Below, piece by piece: positions 21,501 through 32,746 of a stretch of 64,000 bases of DNA (its first letter is position 1; each line of letters begins with the position of its first letter). The notes under the pieces are model-generated. The model ran no database searches. It saw only the letters and a list, made by a program, of their open reading frames with translations, and was not told the origin of the DNA. The stretch is from the NCBI GenBank assembly GCA_036365515.1, contig CM070873.1:173460104-173524103 (forward strand). Direction: 5' to 3'. Position numbers and translations under genes: made by a program. The DNA is from Torymus aiolomorphi (Eukaryota > Arthropoda > Insecta > Hymenoptera > Torymidae).

Positions 21501-22008
21501 GGTCAAGTACAGTCCTGAACGCACGTACGAAGTTGACCTCTAAGTAGCAGTCTGCATCGAGCTGGGGCATAATGGCCACTCTAATTTCGCGAGTAGACCC
21601 CCCCACGGTGAGTGGGAGAAACACGTGGCCTAACAAGGGGCTGCGGCTACCATCCGCAAACCTCAGGCCTTGTTTCTCGGATGCTACGAAATCTTTCCCA
21701 AGTGCTGTGGCTAGTTGGAGCCCGACGGTGCCCATCACCGTGGTGGATGCTCCCGTATCCAACTGCGCTCGGAGGTTGAACTCACCCACCTCAATTCGAA
21801 CCCTCGTTCGGGAGACAGGTGAGCTTCTGACTCCTCGGAGGGCGGGCGAAGGTCGCACGCGGCCGCAGTGTCCTCGCACACTGGAGTCGTGTTCGGGTTC
21901 GGCACTCGGAGTGCCGCCGGGGTTGGCTCGAGTGGGTCTACTACCACTGCTCGTGCTCCCCGGGGACTTGGGGTGGGGGCGATTTTCTCTAATTGCCCCC
22001 CTTCCCAT
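18537..22008 (-). pseudogene. Gypsy pol: protease, RT, RNase H, integrase (broken)
   Basis: Polyprotein for reverse transcription and integration of the Gypsy element. In order: protease with LDTGAS (about 21760); RT with the YLDD box (about 20845) and LRRFLG; RNase H with QTDASD and VTDHSS; integrase with an H-H-C-C zinc region (HDDATAGH and CETC) and a D-D-E core (GDIIGP, SDNGTEF, NRVERDN; 34 residues between the second Asp and Glu); a C-terminal GPYxI module (KFEGPYWITDAFG). Breaks: a small deletion with frameshift near 21143 at the start of RT, a TGA at 20583-20585 and a TGA at 18939-18941, both where Trp is expected. The frame overlaps the end of gag by 20 bp in a different frame, next to a G run that could have served frameshifting. 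Confidence 0.93.
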
Positions 22009-23981
22009 TTCCCGAACAATTGGGGCAATACCTGGCTATGTAGCCGATCTTGCCGCATGAGTAACAACTCAGCGGCGGCCTCGGCTCCCCTGGGGTTCGA
22101 CCCCCGGATTTAGCGCGGCGCGGAGTCCCCTCCCGAACTCGCGTCCTTGCCCACCGGAGTTGGCGCCGGGAGCCTCTGTGCTCCCGTTCGCCCAGGCCGC
22201 TGATGGCCACGCCCTCTACGGGGACCACCAGGCGCATGCCTCGATGGGTGCTCTGCTCGAGGGCTTGCCAGCTCAGGACGGCTCTGCTTTAGCACCCGCC
22301 AAAGCATGTCCTCCAAATCCTCCGATTTGGGCTCAGTCACGCCGACCGCAGCAGCTACTTTGCCCTCCTTGGCGTCGGCCTTGGGCTTCCTCTGCGGGTC
22401 GGCTTTAGGGGGCGGCTTATAAGCCATCTCCGGCAGTAGCGTCGTCGCTGGCTGTGGAGGGGGCCTATAAGTTCTGGAATTTTCCAGAGTCTGCTCCGCC
22501 TCCACCGCCAACTCTAACAGACCCTCTACTGTCTCGAAGTCTGCCCTCCGAACCATGGCTTGCAGCTATAGTCGGAGGTTCCGGCGGAGTTGATCCAGCT
22601 GTTGCTCCATCTTGGGGGGAGGCGATATCTTGCGGTTGATCGCTATGAGGCACGGGATGTAGGCCCTCACGGCCTCCTCTTCCCTCTGGGTGCGGTTATT
22701 AGCCTCCGCTATTAGCCGCTGCTGGAATCCTTTTGTCGTTCCGTACCAGCGCCTCGCCGCTGATACGAAGTCTTGCCACGTAGCCCACTTCTCCTTCTCG
22801 TTGCGGTACCACGTGGCCGCTGTGTCCATGAAGAGCTCCGATAGCGACGACAGCCCCTCTTCTTCCGTGAGGTTGTACAGGATTCTGCTATCCTCGAGCC
22901 TCGCCAGCATTACGTCTATGCTCTGGCTCTTCCTGCCAGAGAAGCATATCTGCCACTTCCGCACTATTTGGCCGATATCTCTCGAGTGGAATAATTCCAA
23001 CCTCGAGAAATTGGTCAACGTTCCTGGCGCGAAGTAGTTGGGCCAGCTCGTACCTCTCGCCGAATTTCGGCGGTTACCCCCCTCCCAGGCTGGGTTTACG
23101 CCCCGTAAGTCAGCCTGGTCACTAGGATGAGCTGGAGGTGGCGAAGGCTGCCTACGATCCCAGGCTTCGTTCTGCTCTGGAATCGTGAACGTGTCTTCAA
23201 ACCTTACGTTCAGTCCTGGCCTGGTGTCCGCTATATGGGTGCTGGACGCTGTTTGTCGCTGGTGGTCTAGTTTGCCCTCCAGCGACCTTAGTTTTGCCTC
23301 CAGCCTCGCTATGTGGATAATTTACGCTGCTTGTCGCTGGTGGTCTGCTGTTAACCTCTCCTCCAGCGACTTTACCCTCGTTATTAGGTCCACTAATAGC
23401 AGGCTGACGTCCTTATGCACCTGGAACTCTGTCCCGTCGCTTGCCTGGAGACGCAGCATGTCTCCCTGCCGCGTATCTTCCATGTCGTCATGAAGGTCGT
23501 CTTGTTGCGCGTGCTCCTCTTCATTTGCGTCTTCTTGATGAACTTCAGCGACCTCCTCGTATATGGCGTTCTCCATGTGCACCGTGGGTTCATGGGGCTG
23601 TGGGTGTTGGGCTCGCGGCGCCGCCTGTGCCGTCATCTCCCTCAGTAGTTTCGATATCGGCTCGCTCTTCAGTACTGCCTCCAATGGGTGTACGTCCCAC
23701 TTGGAGGTTTCTACGAAGATGCCGTCGTCTTCTACTAGGAGTTTGCCCAAAAGACTTGACCTCAATGATTTTCGCCGGGCGATCGCATCTCCCGACTCCT
23801 CTGTCCCGTCAAAGTCATTTGGGCAATACATTCCCAACACCCACTGAGTCAGTCTATCTTTCTTTCTGAAGACTGTGCCATAACGCCTTAATTCAAGTTG
23901 CGCCAGGGAGCTGTCAATCTCATTATTTGTGAGAGAATCTGTCCAATCCTCCACGGCTTCCTGGATGTAGTACGCCATCAC
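21989..23981 (-). pseudogene. Gypsy gag with CCHC-type knuckle (broken)
   Basis: Structural protein of the Gypsy element. It starts at 23981 (tandem Met). An N-terminal region rich in acidic residues leads to a coiled-coil segment (RVKSLEERLTADHQRQ, about 23340) that is partly duplicated right after an in-frame TAA at 23322. A capsid-like retrotransposon gag domain follows (FMDTAATWYRNEKEKWATW, about 22800), then a TAG at 22566, then RRADFETVEGLLELAVEAEQ. After a frameshift in the Arg-rich part (about 22150-22240) comes CYSCGKIGYIARYC, a zinc knuckle whose His is replaced by Tyr. It ends at 21989, overlapping pol. Confidence 0.85.
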
Positions 23982-24234
23982 AGTCGCTCACGAATTTTTC
24001 TGTGCGCAAGAGGATTTTTAGTTCAATAACGCGGAACTCGAAAGTGCTTTTGCACTGCCAGTGGTATCCTTCACAAGGTACCTACTGGATTATCACTAAC
24101 TAAGGAAAACACGAATTTCCGCAACTGTTGGTTCGGTCTCTAATCGCTAGACCCGGGTAACTCGCTTTTTCACCTGCTTGCTTGGAGGTTATGTCGCTTT
24201 ATGGTTAGTGCGCAAACGTAATTCGCTTGTTTGA
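23982..24234. other. Gypsy leader next to gag
   Basis: Untranslated part of the element between the leader repeats and the gag start. No feature is seen. Confidence 0.5.
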
Positions 24235-24820
24235 GCAATGTGCTCACGTTTTTATCGCAGGCGCAACGATTCAGCGCATGCGCTAACGATGAAATCGGTG
24301 CGGTCGCGATTTCGCGAATGCGTGAGCGTTCTCGCGGGGTTCTAAGTCTTCGATTGCGAATTGTAAATAAATTAATTGACTTTTCTCACTTCTTCTATCT
24401 GCGCAAATCTATTCGGCATGCGAGCAAACGATTCCGCGCCGAAAAATCGAAATTTGCGTTTTCCGCGTACTGCGCCTGCGCGGAACTCAAGTCACTATAT
24501 ACAAAATATCCTCCAGCGCATGCGCATACGATTTGGCGTGCTAAATCAAAATTTCGACTTTTCGACCCTTCGCGCATGCGCAAACTCAAAATTAGTGATG
24601 CGCGCACCTCTCAGTGAGATGCGCTGCCGATCCCGCGTGTTAAATCAAAATTTTAATTTTTCGACCCTTTGCGCATGCGCAAACTCGAAATTAGTGGATG
24701 CGCGCACCTCCCCGTGAGATGCGCTAACGATTCCGCGATAGTGATTTTCCACTTTTTTGTACGATTTCTGCGCATGCGCGGCCTCAAAATTACTGCGCGC
24801 GACCTCTGGGCCGTCCCCCG
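24235..24820. repeat. Leader repeats with GCGCATGCGC palindromes
   Basis: Diverged tandem units of roughly 115 bp contain GCGCATGCGC, AAACTCAAAATTAGTG, GCGCGCACCTC, GAGATGCGCT and CGATTCCGCG-type blocks. The clearest copies start near 24570 and 24670. Open frames through them are low-complexity. The position is the 5' leader of the Gypsy element. Confidence 0.75.
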
Positions 24821-25206
24821 CGTCCGCGCTCACGCGTATTTCCCAAAAATGCGGAAATTTCCGCTAATAACCCTTAAGGGGACAAGTCATGGTTAGGGGG
24901 TCGAAAAATCGAGTTTTTTTTTATTTAATATTTTGATAGCAAATTTTCCGCTGAATACGATGCTTCCAACCGTATTTCGAAATTCAATTTCGTTTAGAAA
25001 ATACAGCTAAAACCGTGAAGTTACTTTTTTGCATATTTAGTGATTTTACTCAAAATATCACTTTTAGATATTAATACTATTGTTAATCTTATATTATTTT
25101 ATACTTCACAGCATACACGATACAATACTAAATGTATAACGTAATGTACATTAACATTGTAAAAAAACTTAACTTGAGGTATAAATCTCGTGTATTTTAC
25201 TCTTAG

Positions 25207-25383
25207 TGCTCTTGCACGAATAAAGAAATAGCGAGTAATAACGGCTGACAAACAATCACAAGTGAGCTTTAAAAAGACTTGTTTCTTTTTGAAGGAATAA
25301 GAAGGAACACGTCTTTTTAAAACTTGCTTGTGATTGGCTGCCAGGCGTTATTCCTCGCTATTCCTCCATTCGTGCAAGAGCCC
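25207..25383. mobile_element. ~175-bp hairpin MITE inside the TTAA transposon
   Basis: GCTCTTGCACGAAT, AATAGCGAG, AATAACG and CAATCACAAG recur inverted at the other end (CTTGTGATTG, CGTTATTCCTCGCTATT, ATTCGTGCAAGAGC). Flanks TTACTCTT and TTACTCTC suggest a 7-8-bp duplication, hAT-like. No coding capacity. Confidence 0.7.
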
Positions 25384-25734
25384 TTACTCTCCTTATAGAA
25401 AGGTATTATACGTAAAATACTCATAGGTGGTTCAAAATCCCAGCTGCATGTTTATGTTGTTTCAGCGCCACGGTCGCTGGAATTTAAACTGAATTATTTT
25501 GAATGTAATTGAATCTGCATTTTTCAATGCAATTTATTTAGTAAACAAACATTTTTTCCTAATTATAAGCTCTTATACGCTCTAGAGCAGTGTGTGGAAA
25601 ATTTTTTTAAATTTGGCCTGTAGGTTAGCTACATTGTGCAATTAAAACTTGCTATATTTTTAAGTGTTTTTTTCGGAGTGACTTTTGTGTATCAATTTAA
25701 TTTTGATACGTAAAGTAGTGATTTGTGAAAAATC

Positions 25735-27315
25735 ATGAATACAGACAAGAGAGGTCGAACACCAGGACCATCTACAAAGAAGAGAACATTTGGAAGAAAA
25801 AAGAAACATAAAGGATTTAGAAGAAAAGTAGAAAATGCCCCATCACTAAAGAGAAAAAGAAGCACATCTGCAAGCAAAATTTCAGAATCAGATATATCTA
25901 GAAGTCCAGCAACAACAAGAAACAGAATAATAGATATTGATATTTTGTTTCATGAACTTGAAAAGTTAATTGTTTGTGCTAAGTGTCATGGAAAAATCCG
26001 AATGACGGAAGGAGACATTAGAGGATTGGGTGCAAAAATTAATATTGTATGCAAAAACTGCAATGGCATGAATCTCATCAATACAAGTAAACAAGTTGGA
26101 AGTAGTGGGAATGCTTATGAAGTAAATAGACGTAGTGTACTTGCTATGCGTGCACTTGGACAAGGACATGCAGGATTGGAGACTTTCTGTGGTATCATGG
26201 ACCTACCATCGCCAGTGGCACACAGTTTTTATGACCATATCAATGAGGAGTTAAGTAAGGCATGTGAAAAAGTGGCAGTTATCTCCATGCAAAAAGCAGT
26301 GGAAAAAGAAAAACAATTGACACCAGCTGTAAGTGTAGTGCTCGATGTGTCTGGTGACGGGTACTGGAGAAAGAGAGGATTCTCTTCTTTACAAGGAATC
26401 ACAAGCTTGATTGGTTTGCGTTCCCAACAAATTCTTGACATCTCTATCAAGAATAGTTTCTGCAAAGCTTGCATGAAATGAGAAAATAAAGAGGGCACAG
26501 AAGAATATGAAGACTGGTACACGGACCATCAAGCCAGTTGCTCAGCAAACCATGAAGGAAGTGCCGGAAAGATGGAAGTGGATGGAATTATTGAATTTTT
26601 CAAAAATTCCATGGGAAAATATGGTGTAAAATATCATCGCTACATTGGAGATGGTGATTCAAAAGTTTTCTGTGATTTGTGTAAAGTTAAACCATATGGA
26701 GATGAACTGATAGTAGAAAAAAAGGAGTGGGTTGGACATGTTCAAAAGCGAATGGGTACAAGGCTGAGAAATCTAAAGAAGAATTCTGGCAAGAAGAAGT
26801 TAGCTGATGGAAAATCCATTGGAGGACAGGGACGCTTGACTGGTAAAGTTATTGATCAGCTCACCAACTACTATGGTAATGCCATCAGGGGCAATGCGAA
26901 CTCAGTGAAAGATATGAGCAATGCGATATGGGCCACTTATTACCACAAAATCTCCACAGATAAATCACCTCAACATCATTTGTGTCCGAAAGGAGAAAAT
27001 AGTTGGTGCAAGTGGCAAAAAGCGAAAGCCCAGAAAAAACTGAAAGGCTTCCATCATACAGGCAGTATTCCAACAGTAGTGATGGAGCAGTTAAAACCAA
27101 TTTATGAAGATCTCTCTCGACAGGAACTGCTTGAAAGGTGTCTTGGTGGTTTTACACAGAACAGCAATGAAAGCTTCAATCAGATAGTTTGGAAGCTCGT
27201 TACCAAGACATCTTTTAGTGGTGTGCATGTACTCAATACCTTAGAAAGTAGAAGAAAAAGAAGGAGAGTACGACTTCAGTTACCAGAAGAGTCATATGAA
27301 CCAGGTTCTTACTAG
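25735..27315 (+). pseudogene. Mutator-like transposase (one internal stop)
   Basis: Transposase of the surrounding TTAA element. A basic N-terminus (Lys/Arg-rich, about 45 residues, likely nuclear targeting) precedes a zinc-ribbon-like pair CAKC...CKNC, then VNRRSVLAMRALGQGHAGLETFCG, LDVSGDGYWRKRGFSSLQG, and, after an in-frame TGA at 26479-26481, GDGDSKVFCDL, GHVQKRMGTRLRNL, HHLCPKGENSWCKWQ and GGFTQNSNESFNQIVW. These are hallmarks of proteins annotated as having a Mutator-like transposase domain in insects, fish and cnidarians. The frame is otherwise intact over 526 codons. The C-terminus after FSGVHVLN looks shortened compared with relatives as I remember them, then ends in a basic tail and YEPGSY. 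Confidence 0.88.
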
Positions 27316-27775
27316 AGTAAGTAATTAAAAGATTTTTTTGTTACTTATACGTATAAAAATAGTTAATATTTATTGTTTTTCTTTTTAGTTAATTTGTGAT
27401 TGGATCTGTCACCCGGAATAGATGATTTTTGTAGGTTATAGACTGCAGCATCAAGGAATAAAAATATTTTAGTCTAATACGAAAAAAAAGATAAGAGCTA
27501 CAATAATGTATTATTCTAAATAATATAAAGATGTCATTAAGCTAATTAAACCTTTTTTACAGATATTTAATGAGACTAGACATGAGATGATTAGAGTGTC
27601 CGTGCCAAAATAACTGTCATATGGTTATTCCATTTTTCATGTTTAATCAAAGTATATTATACAGAATTGTGAAAAAGATTTTTGCAAGTAGTTTTGAAAA
27701 GCTTACCATAAGTTATAAGAAACTCAAGTTTCAAACATGATTTCTGAAAAACTTGTTTTTTGTGTTTACAGGGTC

Positions 27776-28087
27776 ATTGCCGTAAGTTTATTTTTCACCA
27801 AGTGAACGAAATGACTTGATATTTTAGGTGAGCATTCCTTTTTACATTAGCCACAAGGAATGTGCGCTACTTTTTTGAAAAAAGCTTCAGAAAAAAATAA
27901 AAAAAATAGAATTATAGAACTTTTGATAAAATATACAAAAAATTGAGATTTTTCATAAAAAATAAATATTAAAAAAATTTTGTTAGGAAAAGTAGCACAG
28001 AAAACTGGTAACTGATGTAAAAACAAAGATCAAGCCATGAATTTCAAGTCATTTTATTTAGTTGTTGAAAAGTAAACCTACGGCAAT
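27776..28087. mobile_element. ~310-bp hairpin MITE inside the TTAA transposon
   Basis: ATTGCCGTAAGTTTA at the left and TAAACCTACGGCAAT at the right are inverse, and homology continues inward (AAATGACTTGA, GTAGCAC/GTGCGCTAC). The target duplication is unclear. Confidence 0.65.
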
Positions 28088-28290
28088 CAATAAATCAGAG
28101 TTAAATCATTAATAAAATGTACGCAAGAGCCAGATGTATATTATCAGCTAACTACAGGCGGAAATTGTAGGTAATAACACTACTTATTAGTGGGAAAAAT
28201 ATTAAGTTCAAAGATTACACCTGGAATTTATTATTAATCAAATTATTTATTCTTATTTTTTTCAGTTTTAACCGTGGCTTGTCCCCTTAA

Positions 28291-28690
28291 AACACGAATT
28301 GGATGCGTAATTTGCTACTTTACGCCCCGGCGTGCACGTGAGTTGTCCAACAAAGAGATCGAACGCTAAAAATCTACTATTGATAAAAAAAAAATCCTAA
28401 ATAGTGTAATAAATAATAAATAAATAATTGTTAATTAATCTCTTTGTTGCCCTCACTAAGTACTTCAACAATGCTCGGCCTTCACAAGCAGTGTCCTCGC
28501 TAAGTATGTGCAGGCCGGGTTATTCCCTCCACAAGCAAGGTTATAAACTACCAGTTGGTTACCCTTGCACACACTATACACTTTTGTAGTAATTAATTAT
28601 CCCTCTCGATAATTAATTATTCGCAACGCGAGTCTCGACCTGTTTAAATAATCGAATTATTCCCTAACCTATGTTTTCCAACACGTTAAG
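28291..28690 (-). other. Gypsy leader between the insertion and the primer site
   Basis: Noncoding, AT-rich, with inverted CTCGATAATTAATTA blocks near 28600. No gene. Confidence 0.5.
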
Positions 28691-28697
28691 GGCGCCA
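28684..28697 (-). promoter_or_regulatory. Primer binding site of the Gypsy element
   Basis: The minus strand reads TGGCGCCCTTAACG two bases after the LTR end (CCCCGTTACA). TGG start and position are as expected for tRNA priming. I cannot name the tRNA with certainty. Confidence 0.75.
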
Positions 28698-28699
28698 GT

Positions 28700-29814
28700 T
28701 GTAACGGGGTTCAGTTATGGAGAGGATATTAATCCCTCTCAGGGGTTCGCGGGGTAATCTACGGGCGTATTCTACGCTCGGGCAACTCACCGTTGTAGAA
28801 TCACCCGTAGTCCGGCAGAAGCGCCTCGGCACAGGTTCCGCACATACGAGCCCGGCTTCTATTGTAGAAAGCCTAGGCCGCTTTCCACTAGAACCGGCGC
28901 TGCGCTCTGCCGCTGCTGCCAACTGCTGCCCACGAACTACCGGCTGCTCGCTATGACCTAACGTTATCAGCGCAGCCGGTCTTTCCCGCGTACAACGCCG
29001 CTCGGTCTAACCTCTCGAGCGGCTATTGAGATACTTACTCCCGCTACCGATGTTCCTCTAGGAGGCAATGCCTGCGACTAGCTGCAGCTGCTGAAAAGGG
29101 TAGGGGGCGGTATTCGGGAAACCATGCATAGGTTAAGGCGCGCTCTAGAAGTACTCGTGACTCGACTATTTAAGATAAAAATGAACGGTTTAATTGCACT
29201 AAAGATAGACGCGCTAAGGGGTGCGAAACCCGGACAATAATCTAACAAATAATAACCGACAGGCCGAGACTTTAAACCACGCACGCACGCAGCCGTCGAT
29301 GCGCGACGGCAACAGGTTACTTCGCGACAATAAGAAAGAAACGCATACATCGGGCGCGACTTACTCTCGGCTGGCCAGCCATCGCAGACTCTATCACGAT
29401 CGACGGCTCTCTCTCGCTCTCGCTGTTATCGGGCGGGGATGGAGCGTGCCTCACTGTCCCCGGTCCCCTCTGTCGCTGTCTCTTTCTCTCGCTTCCTCTC
29501 GCTCGCTTTCGCTCGGCCACTCTCGCTGGTGGCGGCGCGGTGGTCCCAGTTGCAGCGGTGGAGGCACAACACACTCACCCGACCTATTTTTCTACGCGTA
29601 ACTGTGACGGCGACTACTTTCGCGTGTCACGGCGAGAATCAACATGGCCGCGCACTCACGTTCGCAGCGGCGCAGCGGCCTCGTCTTCTTCTTCACCTGC
29701 TTGCGGCTTGTTCCGCGCGGCGCTCTGCCGATCGCGGTACGTGTCTGCGCGCGAGATTCAGATCTCGCAACGCAGTATACGTGATTCTCATAACTTGTAT
29801 CGGCGCCCGTTACA
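28700..29814 (-). repeat. Gypsy 5' LTR (complete, 1115 bp)
   Basis: Bounded by TGTAACGGGG (28700) and CGCCCGTTACA (29814). 28863-29814 matches the 3' LTR. It is GC-rich with repeated CTCTCGCT and a TA-poor core, and long open frames on both strands reflect composition. In element orientation it would hold the promoter and polyadenylation signals; I could not pin down either. Confidence 0.9.
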
Positions 29815-29995
29815 AATGTGAAAAATGAAAAGTAAAATGGTAGAAAAATAATTATTCTAAATACATTTTTGGAAGAATTATATTTTTTTTTATTAAAGTA
29901 TAAAATATTACAAAATGATTAATGTATAATAAATATATATACCTATGACGATTATAGTAGCAGTATAAGATCTGGCGAAACATAATCATGATAAT
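29815..29995. other. AT-rich spacer between the Gypsy LTR and a hairpin element
   Basis: No gene or P-element terminal repeat could be recognised here. Confidence 0.4.
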
Positions 29996-30316
29996 TTTTT
30001 GTGTGGGACTCTATTGATGTTAATGAGTACAACTGATTTAAATTAAATATATGACGTTTCGATAGTTTGATCGCTATCCTTTTCAAGTCCTAATTAAAAT
30101 CAGTATTACACTTCGTCACATTTTTCTAGAAAGAAGCTCTATTATTTTCTAGAAAAATGTGACGAAGTGTAATACTGATGTTAATTAGGACTTGAGAAGG
30201 ATAGCGATCAAGCTATCGAAACGTCGTATATTTAATTTAAATCAGTTGTACTCATTAACATCAATAGAGTCCCACACAAGAAATACCAAAAATGTGTGAT
30301 AGAATCATACAAAGAG
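29996..30316. mobile_element. Foldback element flanked by a 14-bp direct repeat
   Basis: GTGTGGGACTCTATTGATG at 30000 and its inverse ending near 30279 begin arms of about 130 bp (TTTCGATAG, ATAGCGATCAA, GTGACGAAGTGTAATACTGA). ATAATCATGATAAT occurs at 29982-29995 and again at 30317-30330, bracketing the hairpin plus a 35-bp tail. It sits at the 3' edge of the P-element gene. Confidence 0.75.
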
Positions 30317-31722
30317 ATAATCATGATAATATTACTCACTCATACTACCCTCATTAGTCATAAAATCTATGTTCTCATCGTCATACAACGCTCCTAGAAT
30401 TTCGATCATTCGTTCATTGTCCAATAAAGAGTTGGTTTTTCTGTTTTCTTGACTATTATTTACAGTATCTGCACCATGGATTAATGTACAATCGGTATCT
30501 TCTTCGATATTACAGTGTTCAATGAACACATCAGAACTATGCCGGCCAAGAATGTACCATCCTAATCTGTGTCGAAATTGCAAAGCAGATGGCTTATCAT
30601 GAGCTGCTCCCATACCTCTTATGTATGAAAAAAAGTTTTCGATGATGTCCTGATTTATCCTATTTGTTAATATATACTCAATCCGGAAATCATTGTTGCT
30701 ATAGTGATTTTTTAAATAAAGAAGTAATTCTTGGACTGCAGTATTATTTAAAATTATACCTTTTTGGAAAGGAAGGAGTTTATTATGAGATCCAACTCTA
30801 ATATTTTGTATGTAAAATGTCATAGTACTTAGAATTTCATTTTGTTTATCCACATCTATACCATAAGCACTTGATGCAACAGTTTTTTCCTACTTGACTT
30901 TGCTGTTAAAAAGATCAAACCAGTCGTTTACAGCTTTTATGAAGTCAGCGCATTCTTTCCAATTTTGACATTTAAAAAACCCATTTAATCCACACCATGT
31001 TAGAGCTGCTGCAGTGGTGTTGGAAAATAGTTGAGCAACTAACGAAACTTTTTGCCGTTCACTACCTTTGGCATCTAAGTGTTTTTGTTCCAACTTATAC
31101 GCAATTCTTAGATCACTTTTATTTAGCAGTAATAATTCTTCAAGACATACTTTATTTAGAAATTTCCCTTCGTACTTAAACCCTGAATCAAACAAATTAT
31201 TTCGTATTAGTTTTAGTAAATGCGGTGAGTCGGCGAAGAAAAATACTTTCAAATCAGAATTGTTTGGATGAGAAAAAAGATAATTCTGGTTGTCTGTAAT
31301 TCCAATATTGAACAATTTCCAGACAGCATTATTTGATGATCCGAGATCTTTCACTATAGCTACTACGGTATATCCAGCGTCGTATAAACATTGTATTGTA
31401 TCATTAATAATATTATCTGTAAGTGGTCGATCATACGAGTAAAATATTGGTTGTTTCCAACGATTGAAGACGCCTCGAACCATTGCAAACTGAACCGTTT
31501 TGTGCAGACCGATTTTCTGCTCCTCTTCTTGATCAATCTCAATATTTTGAGAAATGTATGTTTCGTCAAACGATATAATGCAAAGCCTTTCAATCGGCAA
31601 AACCTCATCACATTTGTTTTTCATAATTGATAAAACAGCATTCAAAATGGTTTCATACAAACTGCGGCAGCTTGTTTTCTTAGTGTAGACAATCCTGGCA
31701 ATGGCATTTCTTTTTTCCTTAA

Positions 31723-32400
31723 GGGGGCTAGACACCTTTTTTCTCTGAAATAAGAAGTCACATTTTAATACATAAATGTAAACTAATTATTTCATACTTC
31801 TTACATATAAAAGTGGGTATATTTACCTTACCTTAAAACTTTCTCCGATGGGCCTTTTATATGGTCCAGAACCATAGTCATCGATGAAACAAGTTTTTTC
31901 ACTAACCGTAAGCTTTGAAATTTTCCTGTGGATGGATTGACTCCAGATTTGAACTAAATTACTCCTGAATAGTATAATTCTCATATGAGTGTAGGGATTT
32001 TTGATCTAATGAGAAAAAAAAAATTGTGCTGTTTTTCAAGAGTTTTTTTTTTAATTTTTTAAAATTTTTTATATTTTTTCATAATTTTTCTGATGTAAAA
32101 ATTTTTTCCGACATTTAATCCTAAATCCCTACACTCATATGAGAATTATACTATTCAAGAGTAATTTAGTTCAAATCTGGAGTCAATCCATCCACAGGAA
32201 AATTTCAAAGCTTACGGTTAGTGAGAAAACTTGTTTCATCGATGACTATGGTTCTGGACCATATAAAAGGCCCATTGGAGAAAGTTTTAAGGTAAGGTAA
32301 ATATACCCACTTTTATATGTAAAAAGTATGAAATAATTAGTTTACATTTATGTATTAAAATGTGACTTCTTATTTCAGAGAAAAAAGGTGTCTAGTCCCC
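31723..32400. mobile_element. 678-bp TTAA foldback MITE in the P-element exon
   Basis: GGGGGCTAGACACC at the left and GGTGTCTAGTCCCC at the right, each next to TTAA (31719-31722, 32401-32404). The arms stay almost perfectly complementary for about 300 bp on each side, with a short unpaired AT-rich centre near 32030-32100. No coding capacity. The minus-strand end GGGGACTAG resembles the TTAA transposon end GGGGACAAG at 24878. Confidence 0.93.
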
Positions 32401-32404
32401 TTAA

Positions 32405-32746
32405 GGTAGTTCTCTAACGCGTTATAGTTTCTGCGCTCAGCGAGAGCACAAACTATACCATACGCATGTCATACGCGTCGTTCTGTCTCTCTCGCTCTCA
32501 TGCATGTCGTCTGCTATTTGTGTTTATAATCATTCATATCTTTTTGATAAGATCGGCTTGACACATATTTGATAAACTTAAAAGAAAGAGCTGAATCATC
32601 TTTCTTAAGCTATGTTTTTCTTTTTGAAAACCCACTTTTTTATCAAGTAATTTTTTTCTTGAAAAATAAAATTATTTAGATTTTAAAGAACACGCTAGAA
32701 TTTTTTTACTTTCGAAATCCACTTTTTGATATATTAGAGAACTACC
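32405..32746. mobile_element. 342-bp TTAA MITE adjacent to the first
   Basis: GGTAGTTCTCTAA (32405) and its inverse (ending 32746) are flanked by TTAA at 32401-32404 (shared with the neighbour) and 32747-32750. Only the termini are inverted; the interior has TCTCTCGCTCTC and AT-rich sequence. The ends differ from the 678-bp MITE, so it is a separate family. Confidence 0.88.

Larger units (their letters stand above)
24878..28286 (+). mobile_element. TTAA-flanked DNA transposon with Mutator-like transposase
   Basis: The ends GGGGACAAGTCATGGTTA (24878) and the inverse of GGGGACAAGCCACGGTTA (ending 28286) are each flanked by TTAA (24874-24877, 28287-28290). It encodes one transposase (25735-27315) and carries two smaller hairpin insertions. 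TTAA duplication is characteristic of piggyBac and Kolobok, not of MULEs (8-11 bp), so the superfamily is not settled by the sequence. It interrupts the Gypsy leader. Confidence 0.9.
17275..29814 (-). mobile_element. Ty3/Gypsy LTR retrotransposon, interrupted by a DNA transposon
   Basis: Read on the minus strand: 5' LTR (29814-28700), primer binding site, leader, gag (23981-21989), pol (22008-18537, protease-RT-RNase H-integrase), purine tract (18387-18377), 3' LTR (18376-17275). LTRs end TGTAACGGG...CCCGTTACA. There is no env-like frame between integrase and the 3' LTR. Stops and frameshifts in gag and pol show it is dead. The 24878-28286 transposon is inserted in the leader, so it arrived later. 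The body is markedly GC-richer than its surroundings. Confidence 0.93.
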
